Source: Hydrogenimonas sp. (GTDB lineage Bacteria > Campylobacterota > Campylobacteria > Campylobacterales > Hydrogenimonadaceae). Taken from it: a stretch of DNA of 8,761 nucleotides. This document shows positions 5,835 through 8,761 of the stretch, one piece after another. Position 1 is the first letter of the stretch; each line of letters opens with the position of its first letter. The stretch lies in assembly GCA_021647345.1 (NCBI GenBank), contig JAKIUX010000022.1:1-8761 (forward strand). Direction: 5' to 3'. Under the pieces are notes generated by a model, which saw nothing but the letters and a program-made list of their open reading frames with translations, made no database searches and was not told where the DNA came from. The position numbers and the translations under genes are program-made.

Positions 5835-7193
5835 ATGAGAAAGAGAGTTTTGCTTTCTATATGTGCTGTTTCGACGCTTTATGGGAGTCTTCACGCTTCT
5901 GACTCTTTGGGTGAAGCCATAAAGAGCGGTAAAGTTTCGGGCAATATCAAGTACTACTACATAAATACACATAAAGAGAAAGTGGGTGACATCAGTTCTA
6001 CAGCTTTTGCCAACTCCGTAGGCGGGCAGCTTTCATACACTACTGGCAAATTCAGAGAGCTTGCTGCTACTGTCACATTCATGACCACACAGCCTTTCGC
6101 GTTGCCAAATAATGTAGATACCTCCATCATCGGACGAGACAACAGTATAAGAGCCGGAGGTGCGCCCGGCGATGTAGCGGGCCAGAAAGGTTTTTCAGTC
6201 CTTGGAGAGGCCTATATCTCCTATACAAGAGACAATTTTGATTTCTGGGGAGGTAGAAAAGTCATAAAAACTCCTCTAATAAACGCAAAAGAGGTAAGAA
6301 TGCTTCCCTCCGCCGTAAAGGGGGCTCATGCAAGATTCAAGCTTGAAAACGGTCTAAATATAGGCATAGCATATCTTGACGCATTCAAGCAGAGAACTTC
6401 CAGCGAATTCATAAATATCGTCAGGCACGCTTTGGGCGACAAAACAAAAGAGATAACCGGAAGCGATAGCGGTGTGGTCATACCCTTTTGTCTCTCTTGG
6501 AAGGGCGGAAAACACGCTATCAAAGCTATAGATTACTACTCTCCGGACTTTATCAACTCAATATATGCCGACTGGAACTATAAACATAAACATAGCGATG
6601 AACTATCTTATACTTTTGCACTTCAAGGCATAATGCAAGACTCTGTCGGAGAGGCCGATACGAATCTCGCAAAAGCGGGCTCAGTTACCGGCGGCAAAGC
6701 TATTAAGAGCAGAGCGGTTGCGGCAAAACTGGGTGTAAACTTTAGAAGTATGAAGTTTATGGGTGCTTTCTCTTCAGTATTTAAAGATGACAACTATCAC
6801 GACTCTCTTGTGCTTCCGTGGGACGGAACACCGCTTTACACCAACATGATTACCGCCAATAACCTCTTTCTTTCAAACTACGGGGAGGGTCTTGGTGCCG
6901 ATACGGCCTATAGCGGAGGAACTGACGGGGTGAAGATAGCTTACGGACAGGATTTCGGGGCTTTCGGATTTGCCGGGTACAGTATGACTCTTAGCTCGGC
7001 GTGGTACGACAACGACCGCTTCGACAAAACGGAAAACGATCTAAACGCTGTCCTGGCCTACAAAAAAGAGAGCCTCTCTGTCGCTCTTAAAGGTATATGG
7101 GTTAGAAACAAAGCAGGTATAGCTGCCGACGGCACCGTTTCGCAGTTGCCGATTCTTCATCAGTACAGAATCATAGCCAACTACAAGTTTTAA
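5835..7193 (+). CDS. Opr/OprD-like outer-membrane porin
   Basis: This 452-aa protein should form a beta-barrel channel in the outer membrane. A signal peptide is clear (MRKR, a hydrophobic core, then SLHA with cleavage predicted after Ala21). The mature protein begins SDSLGEAIKSGKVSGNIKYY, the usual start of Campylobacterota Opr-family porins. GGRKVIKTPLINAKEVRMLP (about 136-155) matches the OprD pattern G-R-x-x-x-x-T/S-P-x-x-N-x-x-x-x-R-x-L-P, and WDGTPLYTNMITANNLF (near 330-346) is also typical. It ends HQYRIIANYKF, with the terminal Phe that the BAM machinery recognises. Alternating hydrophobic strands fill the rest. The substrate cannot be told from the sequence. The gene is monocistronic, with its own promoter, a repeat array upstream and a hairpin terminator downstream. 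Confidence 0.9.
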   Translation: MRKRVLLSICAVSTLYGSLHASDSLGEAIKSGKVSGNIKYYYINTHKEKVGDISSTAFANSVGGQLSYTTGKFRELAATVTFMTTQPFALPNNVDTSIIGRDNSIRAGGAPGDVAGQKGFSVLGEAYISYTRDNFDFWGGRKVIKTPLINAKEVRMLPSAVKGAHARFKLENGLNIGIAYLDAFKQRTSSEFINIVRHALGDKTKEITGSDSGVVIPFCLSWKGGKHAIKAIDYYSPDFINSIYADWNYKHKHSDELSYTFALQGIMQDSVGEADTNLAKAGSVTGGKAIKSRAVAAKLGVNFRSMKFMGAFSSVFKDDNYHDSLVLPWDGTPLYTNMITANNLFLSNYGEGLGADTAYSGGTDGVKIAYGQDFGAFGFAGYSMTLSSAWYDNDRFDKTENDLNAVLAYKKESLSVALKGIWVRNKAGIAADGTVSQLPILHQYRIIANYKF

Positions 7194-7199
7194 TTGTAC

Positions 7200-7220
7200 A
7201 GGGCCTGCTCAAGAGGCCCT
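7200..7220. terminator. Hairpin terminator between convergent genes
   Basis: AGGGCCT (7200-7206) pairs perfectly with AGGCCCT (7214-7220) around a 7-nt loop. It lies 7 nt after the porin stop and 5 nt before the stop of the convergent gene. Only a weak T run (ATTT) follows on the plus strand and none worth the name on the minus strand, so it is a moderate terminator that may serve both genes. Confidence 0.65.
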
Positions 7221-7225
7221 ATTTG

Positions 7226-7927
7226 CTAAGTAGGCTCTACGGTATCATCGAAGCCATTGAGCCTCATTCTCTCTTCGAGTGTTACTCTTTGGAAAATCTT
7301 CTCGCGTCCCGGAAGCTCTTGGCGTACAATATATAGATCTCCGAATACCTGACAACTGCGTAGAACATGCTCATCAAGCTCAAGTTTCTCTCCTTTGTAG
7401 CAGGCCTCTTGCGGTATAATCTGGTCGCATAGAAATTCGTAGTAGCTATCTCTTAAAAGTTCGTATTGGTTATGAGAGTTTGTGCAGTCGAGATATCCGA
7501 TCTCGACATTTTGAAGCGAAAATGACTCTTCACCCTCTCCGCTTAGATCCCAATAAGCCTCACCCGCTTCCGTTCTGACGAAAAAAATATCTCCTATTTT
7601 TGCGCTCTTAAGAAGTTTAAGCTCTCTATCTACATCGAGGTTTTTAAGCGAAAGATCATCCATAGAGACTTCAACTTCATCTAAACCGTCCGCATCGAGA
7701 GTTACCGTCGCGCTATCCGGATCTATAGCGGTTATAGTGTGCGAAGCGTCAAGCTCATCCAACTCTCCGCTTTCTATATAGGCGTTGATATTTTCAAAAA
7801 GCTCTTTGATATCGACCTCATCGAAATCTGTGTCAGTATCTATCTCTACCCCTTCGAACTCCAATCTGTTGAGTTTGTAGAAACCTATCTTCCTTCCTTC
7901 GCCCTCTATATGAAGCTTAAATGCCAT
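7226..7927 (-). CDS. Acidic protein of unknown function
   Basis: I do not recognise this 233-aa protein. It has no signal peptide or membrane segment, so it is probably cytosolic. It is strongly acidic: by my count 56 Asp/Glu against about 22 Lys/Arg, with the acidic residues densest in residues 23-100 (for example DTDTDFDEVDIKELFE, 30-45). Residues 50-110 look like short beta-strands with D/E turns; from about 110 on (GDIFFVRTEAGEAYWDLSG) the composition becomes more ordinary and four cysteines appear (148, 167, 176, 192). The ATG at 7927 is well supported by GGAAGGAGAGAACTT. It stands alone, with its own -10 box and a shared terminator. The strong ribosome binding site and clean frame argue for a real expressed gene. 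Confidence 0.75.
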   Translation of the reverse strand: MAFKLHIEGEGRKIGFYKLNRLEFEGVEIDTDTDFDEVDIKELFENINAYIESGELDELDASHTITAIDPDSATVTLDADGLDEVEVSMDDLSLKNLDVDRELKLLKSAKIGDIFFVRTEAGEAYWDLSGEGEESFSLQNVEIGYLDCTNSHNQYELLRDSYYEFLCDQIIPQEACYKGEKLELDEHVLRSCQVFGDLYIVRQELPGREKIFQRVTLEERMRLNGFDDTVEPT

Positions 7928-7957
7928 AAGTTCTCTCCTTCCTTGGGGTTATTGAAT

Positions 7958-7963
7958 ATTATA
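7958..7963 (-). promoter_or_regulatory. -10 box of the acidic-protein gene
   Basis: A perfect TATAAT on the minus strand lies 30 bp before the ATG at 7927. The position expected for a -35 box (7981-7986) reads TAAACT, a poor match. Confidence 0.5.
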
Positions 7964-8003
7964 GCGCATATATGGAGAGTAGTTTAGCTATTTAAGTTGC
8001 ATT

Positions 8004-8038
8004 GCGATGAGAGATGAGCAATTAGCAATGAGAAATAG
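8004..8038. repeat. Degenerate 7-nt tandem repeat
   Basis: Five consecutive heptamers read GCGATGA, GAGATGA, GCAATTA, GCAATGA, GAAATAG, which fit a unit close to GCAATGA. The array lies in the 173-bp spacer between the ychF 3' end and the acidic-protein gene. No coding function is seen. Confidence 0.6.
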
Positions 8039-8100
8039 AAGGCTAAAAAGCGATGCCATTAAACATTACACTAATTACTATTTAGCAAGTACAGTCTATT

Positions 8101-8697
8101 TTAGACGTTGAATCTAAAGTGCATTACGTCACCGTCTTGCACTACGTAATCTTTGCCTTCAAGGCGCATTTTACCCGCCTCTTTGGCTCCCTGTTCACCG
8201 CCATACTTGACAAAATCTTCGTATGCTATCACTTCGGCTCTAATGAACCCTTTCTCAAAGTCGTTGTGAATTACGCTTGCGGCTTTGGGTGCTTTCCATC
8301 CTTTGTGGATAGTCCAGGCTCTAACCTCTTTCACACCAGCCGTGAAGTAGCTTATGAGTCCCAGCCTTGCAAAAGCGGTTTTTATGATTTTATCAAGACC
8401 AGACTCCTCTATGCCGAGCTCCTCAAGAAACTCTTGTGCTTCATCCTCTTCAAGCTGCACAAGCTCCTCTTCGATCTTTGCGCAGAGTTTTATAACATCG
8501 GCGCCAACCTCTTTCGCATGTTTTTGAACCGCTTTGACATACTCGTTATCTTCCAAAAGCCCATCTTCGTCCACATTGGCACCGTATATTATAGGTTTAT
8601 TGCTCAAAAATCGGAGCTCTTTGTCGAGCTGAAGAAAGTTTTCATCCTCTCTATTTTCAAATGTGCTGACCGGCTTTATCTCTTCGAGATGCTTCAT
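8101..8697 (-). CDS. ychF: YchF/OLA1-type ATPase, C-terminal part downstream of an in-frame stop
   Basis: YchF is a ribosome-associated P-loop NTPase of the Obg family that prefers ATP. The 198 codons from the internal ATG at 8697 cover the end of the G domain with the G4 motif NVDE (41-44, the NxxE that gives ATP preference), the helical insertion end (EEDEAQEFLEELGIEESGL, 83-101), and the C-terminal TGS domain (YFTAGVKEVRAWTI, 117-130; HNDFEKGFIRAEVIAYEDF, 144-162; GEQGAKEAGKMRLEGKDYVV, 167-186; terminal FRFNV). The family is about 360-370 aa, so the N-terminal P-loop half lies upstream. That upstream sequence continues in the same frame but is cut by TAG at 8715-8713, 6 sense codons before this ATG. 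AGGAG lies 4 nt before the ATG, so reinitiation is conceivable. Either the gene is interrupted or the stop is a sequence error. Confidence 0.85.
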   Translation of the reverse strand: MKHLEEIKPVSTFENREDENFLQLDKELRFLSNKPIIYGANVDEDGLLEDNEYVKAVQKHAKEVGADVIKLCAKIEEELVQLEEDEAQEFLEELGIEESGLDKIIKTAFARLGLISYFTAGVKEVRAWTIHKGWKAPKAASVIHNDFEKGFIRAEVIAYEDFVKYGGEQGAKEAGKMRLEGKDYVVQDGDVMHFRFNV

Positions 8698-8761
8698 AAG
8701 CTCCTGGGCTATCTACAACTGCGCCCGCACCTTCTTATCGCCTGTCTTTGACTGGCGAGCG
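8698..8761 (-). pseudogene. ychF: Upstream ychF coding sequence containing an in-frame TAG (partial at window edge)
   Basis: In the frame of the downstream YchF part, the right edge reads A-R-Q-S-K-T-G-D-K-K-V-R-A-Q-L, then TAG (8715-8713), then I-A-Q-E-L, then the Met at 8697. In YchF proteins this place holds a K-x-G-D-K-x-x-x-x-x-L helix followed by H-L-E-E-G-K-P-V, so both sides of the stop are genuine YchF sequence and only the one codon is wrong. A single change of GAG, CAG or AAG to TAG would explain it. Confidence 0.7.

Noticed and set aside
8119..8751. 210-codon plus-strand open frame
   Set aside because: It lies opposite the ychF coding sequence, whose protein motifs are unmistakable; it is an antisense shadow.
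1..8761. CRISPR arrays, tRNA or rRNA genes, and insertion sequences
   Set aside because: Reading both strands by eye showed no regularly spaced direct repeats, no tRNA-like arms or rRNA blocks, and no transposase or terminal inverted repeats.

Overview
This window looks like a chromosomal segment of a member of the Campylobacterota (Epsilonproteobacteria), probably a free-living Sulfurimonas/Sulfurovum-like lineage rather than a host-adapted pathogen. The pointers are the style of the proteins (an Opr/OprD-like porin with a DSLxEAxKxGKVSG mature N-terminus, a Campylobacterota-like YchF), tightly packed operons with ATGA overlaps, and AT-rich TATAAT promoters. This placement is inferred from familiarity with protein families, not from a search.

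Layout. (1) 1-2583, minus strand: an operon mtnK - mtnA - class II aldolase, read right to left, both junctions being 4-bp ATGA overlaps, driven by a near-consensus sigma70 promoter just upstream of mtnK. The aldolase runs off the left edge. (2) 2584-3208: an intergenic stretch that holds the mtnK promoter, a decayed C-terminal fragment of a CopB/PcoB-type outer-membrane copper resistance protein (minus strand, in-frame ochre stop, broken frame upstream), and the promoter of the next operon. (3) 3209-5300, plus strand: an IscU/NifU-like scaffold protein that lacks the first cysteine ligand and starts with TTG, a ferritin-like helical protein overlapping it by 8 bp, and phosphatidylserine decarboxylase (psd) starting directly at the stop of the previous gene. 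(4) 5301-5834: a gene-poor spacer ending in a porin promoter with an array of AGTTC/GAAC half-sites. (5) 5835-7193, plus strand: the porin. (6) 7226-7927, minus strand: an acidic protein of unknown function, convergent with the porin across a short hairpin terminator. (7) 7928-8100: a spacer with a degenerate 7-nt tandem repeat. (8) 8101-8761, minus strand: the C-terminal part of the ATPase YchF, interrupted by an in-frame amber codon near the right edge.

How the genes work together. MtnK phosphorylates 5-methylthioribose (and, in some bacteria, 5-deoxyribose), MtnA isomerises the product to the ribulose form, and a class II aldolase would cleave it to dihydroxyacetone phosphate plus a short aldehyde. 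This three-gene set is that of the DHAP shunt for salvage of methylthioadenosine and 5'-deoxyadenosine, not the complete universal methionine salvage pathway, and it is the most attractive system in the window. The scaffold/ferritin-like pair suggests a small iron or Fe-S handling module co-transcribed with phospholipid synthesis. Two coding interruptions (the copB remnant and ychF) deserve checking, the second one for sequence error first.
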